A stretch of 64,000 nucleotides of DNA from NCBI RefSeq assembly GCF_000745015.1, contig NZ_JQNA01000001.1:496001-560000 (forward strand), in the 5' to 3' direction. The DNA comes from Burkholderia sp. 9120. GTDB lineage: Bacteria > Pseudomonadota > Gammaproteobacteria > Burkholderiales > Burkholderiaceae. Shown here in pieces: positions 1 to 9,000 of this stretch; the first letter of the stretch is position 1; every line of letters begins with the position of its first letter. The notes under the pieces were generated by a model that worked only from the letters and a program-made list of their open reading frames with translations, did no database searches and was not told the origin of the DNA. The translations under genes and the position numbers were made by a program.

Positions 1-198
1 GCGAACTTCCCTTGTCGACCCTGACCAGCACTTCGAGCAGATTTTTCGAACGTCGGCTCCGCGCATCGATAGCAGTTGTTCTGCCATTGCCGCCCGGCCG
101 CGCCGAAACCAAACGCTACCAATTCGTTTCCACCTGTCGTCGATCCGGAGAGACGGTTTACGCTTCGCACCGTCGGGTTTTGCCGATGCTCACAAGGT

Positions 199-588
199 CT
201 ATGTCCAACTCGGAGTAAGCCCGAGGTTCATAGCCGCGAGGATGATCGGCATTAAGGTGGGCTTCACGAAATAGTGATCGAATCCGGCGCGCATTGATTC
301 GTCCCTTTCTGATTGCGACATCAGGCCAGACACGGCCACGAGAACCGGTATCGGCTCCGCCTGAACAAGTCGGATCGCTGCTGCTACCCTGCGACCATCA
401 AAAAGTGGCATTTCGATATCGAGCAATACTGCGGCCGGATACCACGCGCGGTATTCGGTGAGCGCATCGACACCATTCGTGGCAGTCCGGACGTCAAAGC
501 CCTGATCGCAAAGGAACGCTGTGTACACTGCCAGCATTTCTGGATCGTCGTCAGCGATAAGGAGGCGCGCGGCATTGGTGAGCGACAT
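199..588 (-). CDS. Single-domain response regulator (receiver only)
   Basis: A 129-residue protein made of one CheY-like receiver domain and nothing else. The acidic pocket is at D13-D15, the predicted phospho-acceptor is D57 (LLDIEMP), the switch Ser is S87 (AVSG) and the conserved Lys is K109 (VKP). It has no DNA-binding or enzymatic output domain, so it probably acts by protein contact or as a phosphate carrier. It lies about 110 bp downstream of a histidine kinase on the same strand, and the two likely form a two-component pair transcribed kinase first. The target is not visible from sequence. Confidence 0.85.
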   Translation of the reverse strand: MSLTNAARLLIADDDPEMLAVYTAFLCDQGFDVRTATNGVDALTEYRAWYPAAVLLDIEMPLFDGRRVAAAIRLVQAEPIPVLVAVSGLMSQSERDESMRAGFDHYFVKPTLMPIILAAMNLGLTPSWT

Positions 589-696
589 TCAAATCCCCTA
601 GATTGCTTCAATGTTCAGCAATTTAAGGTCCTGAGTGCTGGTCGGTGCGCCGCCTCCCCACGATTCGTTGGGGAGAACCGCGAGCGGCCATGCTCG

Positions 697-1830
697 TTAC
701 GCCTTCAAAGCAAATCGCGGTAGGGTGATGGTGAAGACGCAGCCAGCGCCTGGCACATCACGGACGCTGAGAATACCGGCATTTGCTTCAACGTTGCGCC
801 TCGCGATTGAAAGACCAAGTCCCAGTCCCGTTCTATCCTCGCCGTTCTGCGTAAATGGCACAAACATTCTTTCTGCATCACCGGGCGGCAGACCACCGCA
901 ATGGTCCTTCACGTCGATCAGGATGTGATCAGATAGCGCGTATACATCCAATGCCACTTCGGTGCGATGCTGCTTGAATTTGAAGGCGTTTTGCAGCAGG
1001 TTTCCCAACGCCGAATAGAGCTGGTCACGGTCCCCACTGATAGCGAGCCGCGTGTCCACAGCGGAAACTGTTAACACGCAACCGCGAATCTGAGCAGCCA
1101 AGTCGGCGGCATACTTCACGTCAGCTATGAAATCGGCGACGGAGAACAGTCCCGATTGCGCTGAAACACTGGTTGCCGTACGAACCTCCTCGAGAGAGTG
1201 GCTGATTAAATCGCGCAATCCATCCAGGCTACGCTCCAGAACTGTGCCCGTGGCTCCAGACAGGTTTAGATTTCCAGTTTTTGTTGCAGTAAACGCCAGC
1301 GTTGCGGTTTGCAAGAAGTTACGTAGTTCGTGCGCGAAGGACCCGAGTCGTTGATGCATTTCGATGGCCTGACGGTCCGCCACGACAAAATCGCGCTGGT
1401 AACTGAATTCGGTGACTGCGTCGGCGATGGCGTTGTCCAGACAACGATTGAGCGTCCGAAACTCGTCTATCAGGAATGGCGCATCGCGCTCGTATGCGAG
1501 ATCCGTAATTGCCTGGCACAGGTCGCCATAATCATGGACCACCTGATCAACGGAAAATCCAAGGTTTAACAACGCTCGTCCGTGCTCCGCCGCCGACTTT
1601 CCGATCTCAGATGGGGACGCCCCGCCACCCGAGGGACCAGAAATCTTGCGACTGTCCATCGGCTGCGACGTCTGCTCGATCCGAAGGGTCCTGATGAGCT
1701 GATCGAGGAACAGCGGAACCCCATTCTGAAGTTGCTGCACGGTTGCCTCGCGCGCCGGCCTCTGCGCCACCTTCGCGCGGCACCGATCTATCAACGCATC
1801 GCGATTGTTCGCGAGAAAATCGTGCATCAT
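697..1830 (-). CDS. Soluble histidine kinase with RsbRD-like N-terminal domain
   Basis: A 377-residue kinase without membrane segments. Residues about 1-150 are helical and resemble the RsbRD/RsbT co-antagonist N-terminal family found on cytosolic sensors. The phospho-acceptor helix holds H167 in SFAHELRN. An HATPase domain follows, with an N-box (LLQNAFKF) and a G-box (GLGLGLSIARRN near residue 345). It sits directly upstream of the receiver-only protein, its probable partner. Input is presumably cytoplasmic; no PAS, HAMP or other sensor is visible. The first codon is ATG-ATG, so the start could shift by one residue. Confidence 0.85.
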   Translation of the reverse strand: MMHDFLANNRDALIDRCRAKVAQRPAREATVQQLQNGVPLFLDQLIRTLRIEQTSQPMDSRKISGPSGGGASPSEIGKSAAEHGRALLNLGFSVDQVVHDYGDLCQAITDLAYERDAPFLIDEFRTLNRCLDNAIADAVTEFSYQRDFVVADRQAIEMHQRLGSFAHELRNFLQTATLAFTATKTGNLNLSGATGTVLERSLDGLRDLISHSLEEVRTATSVSAQSGLFSVADFIADVKYAADLAAQIRGCVLTVSAVDTRLAISGDRDQLYSALGNLLQNAFKFKQHRTEVALDVYALSDHILIDVKDHCGGLPPGDAERMFVPFTQNGEDRTGLGLGLSIARRNVEANAGILSVRDVPGAGCVFTITLPRFALKA

Positions 1831-2260
1831 GACATGCCCCTAAGCGCCGTATCCCGGCTTTTTACGAAATGGCACATCGGCGCTGCCAGGCGCCTAAGAC
1901 GCATGCGATATGCGTCGGTCTATTGGTCCCTCACGGTCCCTTTCCAAAAAAAGAGACCGCAGCGGTTGCTGCGGCCCTTGGAATCACGCACGTGGGCTTC
2001 AGCCGAACGCAAACTAATTTTCGACGCACTCAGGATTGTTGTCGGTACGCTACCGTACTGCCCATTAGCGCTCTCCGCGGAACAAGCTGCTACAGCAGAA
2101 GAACGAAATCAAAAATGGCTTCGTGATGACAATAGCCCATGGGAGCGTCCGATTGGTATCCGGCCACGGCCATTCGAACCCATGCCGGCGACCGTCCCTT
2201 TTTGGCCACAGGACTAAACCGCTCGCGCGGTATGCACTCCGTTTCAACGTGGTGGTTCTT
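1831..2260. other. Intergenic region between histidine kinase and IS91-family element
   Basis: About 430 bp without a convincing gene. Several long open frames cross it on both strands, but they run antisense into the kinase or have arginine- and cysteine-rich composition typical of shadow frames in GC-rich DNA. It probably contains the kinase promoter (minus strand) and the left flank of the insertion element. I see no tRNA, clear promoter or target duplication here. Confidence 0.4.
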
Positions 2261-2287
2261 CATAGGAAACCCGCCCGGTTTCCTATG
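2261..2287. repeat. Perfect 11-bp inverted repeat, left end of IS91-type element
   Basis: CATAGGAAACC (2261-2271) and GGTTTCCTATG (2277-2287) form a perfect stem around the 5-nt loop CGCCC. The site lies 46 bp upstream of the recombinase start. Subterminal hairpins of this sort mark the ori or ter end of IS91-family elements; a regulatory hairpin for the recombinase gene is the alternative. Confidence 0.6.
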
Positions 2288-2333
2288 TTGAGGGATGAGG
2301 CGATCCGCCTCGTCACTCGACAGGAGCCGAGCC

Positions 2334-3209
2334 ATGACTACCCACAGCCAGGACATCAGTCCGCTACGCCAGCGCATGATGGACGACATGCGCATGCGCC
2401 GCCTCGCGCCAACCACGCAAGCCAACTATCTTCGTGTGGTGCGAGAGTTCACTGTCTTTCTCGGACGTTCGCCTGACACCGCCACCGTCGAGGACTTGCG
2501 GCGCTATCAGCTGCATCTGGTTGACCGCGGTGTGTCGCCGATTTCCCTGAACGCGGCGATCACCGGATTGAAGTTCTTCTTCACCACCACGCTCGGTCAA
2601 GGGGAGTTGATGGCGAAGATGCGTCCGGTTTATCTTCCGCGTACCTTGCCCGTCATACTCAGCCGCGACGAAGTGGGTCGACTGATCGCGGCGGCCAGTA
2701 ACCTCAAGCATCAGACAGCGCTCGCAGTAGCCTACGGCACAGGACTACGGGCCAGCGAGGTGGTGGCCCTGAAGGTCGGAGACATCGACAGCCAGCGCAT
2801 GACGCTGCGCGTTGAGCAGGGTAAAGGGCAGAAGGACCGCTACGCGATGCTGTCCCCGGTGCTGCTCGAGCGTCTGCGGGTCTGGTGGCGAGTGGCCCGG
2901 GCCCAGGGCCGGATGCTTGACGGTGGCTGGCTCTTTCCTGGGCTTAACCCGATTGAATCGCTCAGCACCCGCCAACTCAACCGGGTGGTCCATGCGGCCG
3001 CCGAGGCCGCGGGAATCGACAAGCGCGTGTCCATGCACACCTTGCGCCATAGCTTTGCCACCCATCTACTGGAACAGAAGGTCGATATCCGCGTGATCCA
3101 GGTCATGCTCGGGCACAAGAAGCTGGAGACCACAGCGCTTTATGCCCAGGTCGCCACCGATATTCTGCGTGAGGTGGTCAGCCCCCTTGATGGTCTGGAT
3201 CCTGCGTAG
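2334..3209 (+). CDS. Tyrosine recombinase of IS91-family element
   Basis: A 291-residue XerC/D-like tyrosine recombinase. It has an N-terminal SAM-like core-binding domain (about residues 10-95) and a catalytic domain with R139 (GLRASE), H235-x-x-R238 (HTLRH), H261 (LGH) and nucleophile Y270 (TALYAQ), so every catalytic residue is present. The ATG at 2334 is preceded by AGGAG at 2322-2326; an upstream in-frame start would remove that spacing. The stop is 9 bp before the transposase start, implying co-transcription. Its role in IS91-type elements is not settled; resolving transposition intermediates is a reasonable inference. Confidence 0.85.
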   Translation: MTTHSQDISPLRQRMMDDMRMRRLAPTTQANYLRVVREFTVFLGRSPDTATVEDLRRYQLHLVDRGVSPISLNAAITGLKFFFTTTLGQGELMAKMRPVYLPRTLPVILSRDEVGRLIAAASNLKHQTALAVAYGTGLRASEVVALKVGDIDSQRMTLRVEQGKGQKDRYAMLSPVLLERLRVWWRVARAQGRMLDGGWLFPGLNPIESLSTRQLNRVVHAAAEAAGIDKRVSMHTLRHSFATHLLEQKVDIRVIQVMLGHKKLETTALYAQVATDILREVVSPLDGLDPA

Positions 3210-3218
3210 GTCACCATC

Positions 3219-4406
3219 GTGGCGCATTGCGCGCTGGAGGTGGCCGACGTCTTTCGCTCTCTTGGTCCAGTGTGGCGTCAATCCGCCAATCTGAACCTCG
3301 GGCAACTGAAGGTGATGTCAGCGATCGAACAGTGCCGCAGCGCGGCGCTGGGTGGACACGTGTTGCGCTGTTCCGGTTGCGAACAGATCGAGGTCGCTTA
3401 CAACTCCTGCCGCAATAGACATTGCCCAAGGTGCCAGGCTACCGCGGCGCGCCGGTGGCTCGAAGCGCGTGAGGCCGATCTTCTGCCCGTCGAGTACTAC
3501 CACGTGGTCTTTACACTGCCGGCGGCGATCAGCGCGATTGCGTACTACAACAAGGCTGTCATCTACGGGCTGCTGTTCGATATCGCGGCCGAGACATTGC
3601 GCACCATCGCCGCCGATCCGAAGCATCTCGGGGCACAGATCGGTGCCACTCTCGTGCTGCATACCTGGGGCTCGGCGCTCACGCATCATCCCCATGTGCA
3701 TGGCATCGTTCCCGGTGGTGGGCTGTCGCCGGATCGAAGCCGGTGGGTAGCGTGCAAGCCAGGTTTCTTCCTTCCCGTGCGCGTGCTCTCGCGCCTGTTC
3801 CGGCGACGATTCCTCGAAGAGCTGGAAGCGATCTATCGCCGCGGCCAGTTGCGCTTCTTCGGCGAATACGCCGGGCTCAACGATATGGCAGCCTTTGCCG
3901 GGTGGCTTGCGCCAATGCGCGCATGCGAGTGGGTGGTCTATGCCAAACGCCCGTTTGCGGGACCCAAGGCGGTGCTCGCCTATCTGTCGCGTTACACGCA
4001 TCGGGTCGCGATCTCTAACCAACGCCTGGTCGCGCTCGACGAACACGGCGTGACCTTCCGCTGGAAGGACTACCGCGTGGACGGACGCACACGCAACAAG
4101 ACCATGACACTCGAAACGGATGAGTTCGTGCGCCGGTTCCTGTTGCACGTGCTGCCTGGCGGCTTCCACCGCATCCGCCACTACGGTCTGATCGCGAACC
4201 CATCGCGGCGCGAGAATCTCGCGACGATACGCGAGTTGCTGGACGTAGTGCCTGCCAGTATCGGCCTCAGTGCCAACGTCGTATCCACCGTAGCAGTGCC
4301 GCCAACCTTCGTTTGCCGGCACTGCGGTTCGCCAATGATCATCATCGACATACTCCAACGCAGCAGACCTATCCGGGCACCGCCTGTCGAGCGAGCCCAC
4401 GCATGA
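3219..4406 (+). CDS. tnpA: IS91-family HUH-Y2 transposase
   Basis: A 395-residue rolling-circle transposase starting at GTG. An N-terminal zinc-binding region has C51-x2-C54, C64, C69 and C72. The HUH metal site is H159-V-H161 within HHPHVHG, and the paired nucleophilic tyrosines are Y255 and Y259 (YLSRY), the Y2 signature of IS91/IS801/IS1294. The protein nicks one strand at the element's ori and moves it by rolling-circle replication. All catalytic residues are intact, so the copy is potentially active. The short gap after the recombinase gene suggests translational coupling. Confidence 0.9.
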   Translation: MAHCALEVADVFRSLGPVWRQSANLNLGQLKVMSAIEQCRSAALGGHVLRCSGCEQIEVAYNSCRNRHCPRCQATAARRWLEAREADLLPVEYYHVVFTLPAAISAIAYYNKAVIYGLLFDIAAETLRTIAADPKHLGAQIGATLVLHTWGSALTHHPHVHGIVPGGGLSPDRSRWVACKPGFFLPVRVLSRLFRRRFLEELEAIYRRGQLRFFGEYAGLNDMAAFAGWLAPMRACEWVVYAKRPFAGPKAVLAYLSRYTHRVAISNQRLVALDEHGVTFRWKDYRVDGRTRNKTMTLETDEFVRRFLLHVLPGGFHRIRHYGLIANPSRRENLATIRELLDVVPASIGLSANVVSTVAVPPTFVCRHCGSPMIIIDILQRSRPIRAPPVERAHA

Positions 4407-4438
4407 ACACCATCGTGTCAGGATGCACAATCCGACTG

Positions 4439-4504
4439 TCGGCTCTTCGGCAACGAGAGCCGATAGCAGACGCCTGCGCCTATCTTTCCAGACAGGCAGT
4501 CTGG
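4439..4504. repeat. Two hairpins downstream of tnpA, probable right end of IS91-type element
   Basis: TCGGCTCT (4439-4446) pairs with AGAGCCGA (4456-4463), and CCAGAC (4488-4493) pairs with GTCTGG (4499-4504). Both are perfect stems within 100 bp of the transposase stop. IS91-family ends carry such subterminal secondary structures, which mark where the rolling-circle nickase starts or stops. A transcription terminator is unlikely because neither stem is followed by a T-run. Confidence 0.45.
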
Positions 4505-4687
4505 CGCTGGCCGAGTCGGCGCGATGGCAGCCCGCCGCTGTGCCGCTGCCGCGATCGTGCCTGTCCAGCCTCAGATTTACCCGCCTTTATATCCACCATG
4601 TCCTCAGTGCGCCCAAACAAATCGCCATAGCGGTGAAATGTTCAGACCACGTCGGAACACTCCGCGGTTTCCTCCCTTGGGGCTTGC

Positions 4688-4749
4688 AGGACGCCTGCCC
4701 GCTGGCGTCTGGGCGAGTTCACGTGCGTACGGACCAGGGCAGGCGTCCT
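4688..4749. repeat. Perfect 13-bp inverted repeat with 36-bp spacer
   Basis: AGGACGCCTGCCC (4688-4700) is the exact reverse complement of GGGCAGGCGTCCT (4737-4749). There is no T-run on either side, so it does not look like a terminator. It could be a distal end structure of the IS91-type element, or a remnant of another mobile element whose genes are gone. Confidence 0.5.
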
Positions 4750-5132
4750 ACAACCCTAAACAGTCCCAGCCCAGACGCAGTCGGCCCGGTTCGAACCACT
4801 GCGGCCACTAGGGCTGCGTCCTCCAAATGGCTGTTTGCAAAACCAGATCGGCCACACCGACAAAGTCGTCCATCGCGCAGTGATTGATGCAGCGAAAAGG
4901 CTTACCCAAACGCGAACAACATCATGAGCCGCGAGCCACGTGATGTCGCGAACGCGGCAAATACGGTTCGACGAACGAGAGCCAGTCGAAACCGATAGTT
5001 CCTTCTGTCACGGGGGCAGAAGGCGGTACGGTACCGGACAGACTATCTGCTATTCCCAGGGCTACTATTCAAATAGTTTTTTGACTTATTTAACGGAAAA
5101 TTCACCATTTGCCGCGCAACTGGAAGAGCACT

Positions 5133-5744
5133 ATGCCACTGAATCGTCCATGTCAGACGACATCCGAGTTGTCGCGTCTGCTCGCCAGCATCGCTAACGG
5201 CGATGTTGCGGCACTTCAATTTCTATACGGAATTTTCGCTCCCTCTATTTATGGCCCAACACTTAGGATTACACGTGATATTGCGCTCGCAGACGCAATA
5301 GTTCGAGACACGTTCGTTAATATATGGCAAAAGGCCGCAGGCTACGACACCAAAGAACTGACTCCACTTGGGTGGCTGACAAGAATGCATCACGAGCAAA
5401 TCGTACAACATCTTAGCGGCGACCCTTTGAAATCACTAAGCGGCAAGAGTCGCAATCAGGCTGGCAAACTGAAACGGCACGCTTCGCCGCCACTCGATGC
5501 TTCGGTAAGCAGCCCGCCCACTTACTTTCAAAATCCAGACCCAAAGAACTGGATAGTATTGTTGCTTGCGCACGCGGGGCGTCTGAGCTGGAAAGAAATC
5601 GAAGACGTTTTGAGAATGCCACGAAGTTCGGCTAAAGCCTGCATTAGAAGTGCACTATCCGCGCTTAAAGCCGATGCAGATTTAGGGCCGGACATATCTC
5701 CGACCACACCCGATCGGTCTGCCCATCCGCCAGCCGTGCGGTAG
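5133..5744 (+). CDS. Orphan ECF-type RNA polymerase sigma factor
   Basis: About 203 residues. The N-terminal half has a sigma region 2-like helix set (LASIANGDVAALQFLY to DTFVNIWQKA) and the C-terminal half a region 4-like helix-turn-helix (LSWKEIEDVLRMPRSSAKA). The ATG at 5133 is chosen because GGAAGAG lies just upstream at 5122-5128; a TTG 24 bp earlier is possible. No anti-sigma factor gene follows: the next gene is on the opposite strand. The DNA is visibly less GC-rich than its neighbours, which suggests acquisition. Some region 4 positions look degenerate, so activity is uncertain. Confidence 0.7.
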   Translation: MPLNRPCQTTSELSRLLASIANGDVAALQFLYGIFAPSIYGPTLRITRDIALADAIVRDTFVNIWQKAAGYDTKELTPLGWLTRMHHEQIVQHLSGDPLKSLSGKSRNQAGKLKRHASPPLDASVSSPPTYFQNPDPKNWIVLLLAHAGRLSWKEIEDVLRMPRSSAKACIRSALSALKADADLGPDISPTTPDRSAHPPAVR

Positions 5745-6012
5745 TCTAAACTGGGCAACTGACTGCGCAAACAGCGAAGGAAACAGATCTTGACGTTATG
5801 GACCCGGCCCGCCTTTTTCGCGCCCGCTATGAATGTTGTCAACGACTCCCCATCCTGCCCGAGTCAAGAAGCGCGCATATATATGCAACCTTTATCTGTT
5901 AACGAGCGCACCCTATGCAGCAGTGAGGTACCGTTTTTCTGCGTCGCCCCCGGTTGCGCGGCCAGTGTCCAAATACTCCTGCCACTAACCAAAATTCAAG
6001 CGTCGCGGATAG

Positions 6013-9000
6013 CTACGCGCGTGACGCCCCCTGAGTTCCTGCGCTAATTAGCCGGATCAATGCTTCATAGTCGACCGGTTTGGTCAGATGATAGTCGAAC
6101 CCAGCCTCGGCCGATCTGAGGCGGTCCGTCGGAAGTCCGTATCCTGTGATGGCCACCAGGATTACGTTTCGATTGGAACTCGATTCGCGTAGCCTTCTCG
6201 CGACCTCATAACCGTCCATGTCAGGGAGTCCAATGTCGAGAAGTACGACGTCGGGGCTGAACGTCGCCACCTTACTGAGTCCTGAAACGCCGTCCAGACA
6301 GTTTTCGACCTGATGACCGTCATTCGCCAGAATCATTGCCAGAGCCTGGCTCGCGTCGGCGTTGTCATCAATGATGAGAATTCGCCCGGGAAGCGCCGCA
6401 GCCGCAGCTGACGGAAAGTCGCCCCTTTTCTCTGGAGGCGTTCCAGGGTCAATCGGCAGATCGACGATGAACTCACTGCCAGTCTTGCCGTCGCTAATGA
6501 CTCGGACCGTGCCGCTGTGCAACTCGACCAGCCGTCGCACCACGGACAGGCCAACACCCAGGCCATTCTGGCGCTGACCATCCGACGCGGGTCCCTGAAC
6601 AAAAATGTCGAAGAGGCTTCCGAGCATCGAGGGCGGGATACCTCTTCCATTGTCCTTGATGCTGAGCGAAAGCCGAAAGGCCGTTCTGGTCGCGCGCAAC
6701 TGTATGGACCCACCAAACGCGGTGTACTTCGCCGCATTGATTACGATATTCTCGATGACCTGCGACAGGCGTGTCGGGTCCGCGTTCAGCCAGATGGGTT
6801 CTTCCGGCAGGGACACGGACAGCGTATGACGACGTTCGTCGATGATAGGCTGGCAAACTTCGATGGCGCTCTGGATAATTGTTTTGAGCGGAACCGTCTG
6901 CCGATTCAGCTCGATACTGCCACTTGTTATCCTCGCAATATCGAGCATGTCATTGACGAGGTGCATCATCGCGCGCCCCTGCCGTTGGATGGCGCCAGCG
7001 GCCCAGTCCTTCTGTGTGACTGCAGCAGTCTCCGACACGAGCAGATTACCTGCCGAAACCAGCGCGGCAAGTGGATTACGCAACTCATGGCCGAGCGTGG
7101 CCAGAAATTCATTCTTCCGCCGGTCGGCGACCGCTAGTTGTTCGGCGCGCTCGCGAAGGTGGGCATTGCTCACGCTGCGGTTGACGAGATCGCGCTCGGT
7201 TGATGCCACGGCAATCGCGTGGCCCCCGTCGTCCGTCAGAACCGATAGCGTAAGCCATATGTCGACCACGCGGCCGCTCTTCGTCATCCGCTGTGTCTCG
7301 TAGGAATGCAGCGCCTCGTTGTGCTCAGCATGGCGCACGAAGTCGATATGATCCTGCCTTGCACCGTGTGGCATCAGATCGGAAACAGTCATGCGCAACG
7401 CTTCGGACTCGCTGTAACCATACATCGCGCTCGCAGCCTTGTTCCAGGCGAGAAAGCGGCCTTTGAGGTCGAATACCGTTACCGCGTCGTTCGAATCCTG
7501 AACCACTGCGGCAAGGCGGCGGGCGTGTTCATCGGACAGCTTGAGATGAGTGATATCGGTCCAGGTCACGACGACGCCCGAAGGCGGCGTTCCGTGAACC
7601 GTGATATACGGCGTGACGCGGCGAACATACCATTCTGCGGTCGCGGTTTTTAGCTCCTTCTCGATCTGCTGGTCCACGCCCATCAGTATCCGGTCGACCT
7701 CTGAGGACAAGGCGTTGCCGAGCGGGTTGCCGAGGACCTCTACGATCTTGCGTCCGATATCAGGCGGCGCAAGACCCAAAATCCGCACTGCGCTGGGGGT
7801 ATACCGTTTAATCAGCCCCTGCCTGTCGAGCAGCAGCGTCGCGATTTCCGTGCTGGCAAGCAGATTGGTCACGTCCTCATTGAGGACCTCCAACTGATGG
7901 ACCTTCTGCTCAAGTTGAGCATTGACGACATTCAACTGCTCATTGACCGCCTGCAGTTCCTCTTTGGAAGTTTCTAGCTCCTCGTTTGCGGAGCGCAGCT
8001 CCTCATTCATAGAAAGGATTTCTTCGTTCGATACCCGCAATTCGCTGTTGCTCTCTTCCAGTTCCTCGATTGTGCTGCCGAGCTCCACCTGCGTTGTGCG
8101 AAGCTCGCTCTCGAGGTGCCAGAGGTCAGAGTCCGCGCCAGAGGGCGCCGTCAATGCAGGCCGTTCTGCCGTCGGCAACCTGGCAAAAATAACAAGCAAT
8201 GCCTTACCGGCATGCGTCGTATCGAACGGTCGCGTCACCGTGATCTTGACCGCAGGCGCACCGCCGTCAGCGACGACCTCACTAACCGGCGAGCCTGCCT
8301 GATCCTGGATCGCCCGGCGCAATACGATCCGCAGTTTAAGGCGAAGCCCCTCGCGCGCCATGTCGAGAATGTTGCCGGTCGGTTCACCTGCGGGCTGCGT
8401 CAGGTATTCGTCCGTCGCACCGCTCACGTAGAGCACCTGATGGGCGGAATTAATCAATACGGATGCGGCATGGTGTTCTTCGAGCAACGTAGCGTTGACC
8501 AGTTCCGCGTAACCCTTACTGCGAGCGCCGACACGGCTCGCCGGCGGGAATTCTTCACGGCGCGCCGTTCTTGCGGAAAACCGATAGGCAGTGGGTGCCA
8601 CCGCCAGGATCGGACTGCGCTGGTAGATACGCCAGGCTCTCGAGACTTCCTGAAACTGGGTGGAATCGGGATCGGTACTTTCGGAACGCCCCAAAAACAG
8701 ATAGCGCTTCGGATTGAGTGCGAAGTGGAACAACTCGAACACCCGCTGCTGGGCTTCCGGTTCGAGGTAGATCAGCAGGTTCCGGCAACTGATCAGGTCG
8801 ACCCGGGAAAACGGCGGGTCAGCAATCAGATTCTGCGGAGTGAACAGAACCGTTTCGCGAAGTTCCTGCCGGATCTGGAATCCGTCGTTGTGCGGCTGAA
8901 AGAACCGATCGAGCCGCGCCTCACCAACCAGTGACGCTACGCTGGCCGAATAGACGCCCTGGCGTGCGTGCGCTAGCGCCACGCGGTTCACGTCAGACGC

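Larger units (their letters stand above)
2261..4504 (+). mobile_element. IS91-family element with tyrosine recombinase (ends approximate)
   Basis: A two-gene unit, tyrosine recombinase then HUH-Y2 transposase, separated by 9 bp. It is bounded by hairpins: a perfect 11-bp stem at the left (2261-2287) and two stems just past the transposase at the right (4439-4504). IS91-family elements move by rolling-circle transposition, use subterminal hairpins rather than terminal inverted repeats and make no target duplication. Some known members carry an extra phage-integrase-type gene upstream of tnpA, as here. The exact ends cannot be fixed from this sequence alone, so the coordinates are the outer hairpins. 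Both genes look intact. Confidence 0.75.
4407..5132. other. Gene-poor region after IS91-type element, with long inverted repeat
   Basis: About 725 bp without a supported gene. It holds the probable right end of the IS91-type element, a perfect 13-bp inverted repeat (4688-4700 with 4737-4749) and, after about 5040, an AT-richer stretch leading into the sigma-factor gene. The short open frames here have no recognisable domain and unlikely composition. The change in base composition suggests a junction between DNA of different origin. Confidence 0.4.

Noticed and set aside
1..198. Possible partial gene at the left edge
   Set aside because: Open frames on both strands are short, have no recognisable domain and overlap the response-regulator end; not enough sequence to support a gene.
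1582..2217. 211-codon plus-strand open frame over the histidine kinase start
   Set aside because: Antisense to the kinase for part of its length, arginine-rich and without a domain; typical shadow frame in GC-rich DNA.
5790..6047. 85-codon plus-strand open frame before the hybrid kinase stop
   Set aside because: No domain, no Shine-Dalgarno and it overlaps the 3' end of the kinase; likely non-coding.
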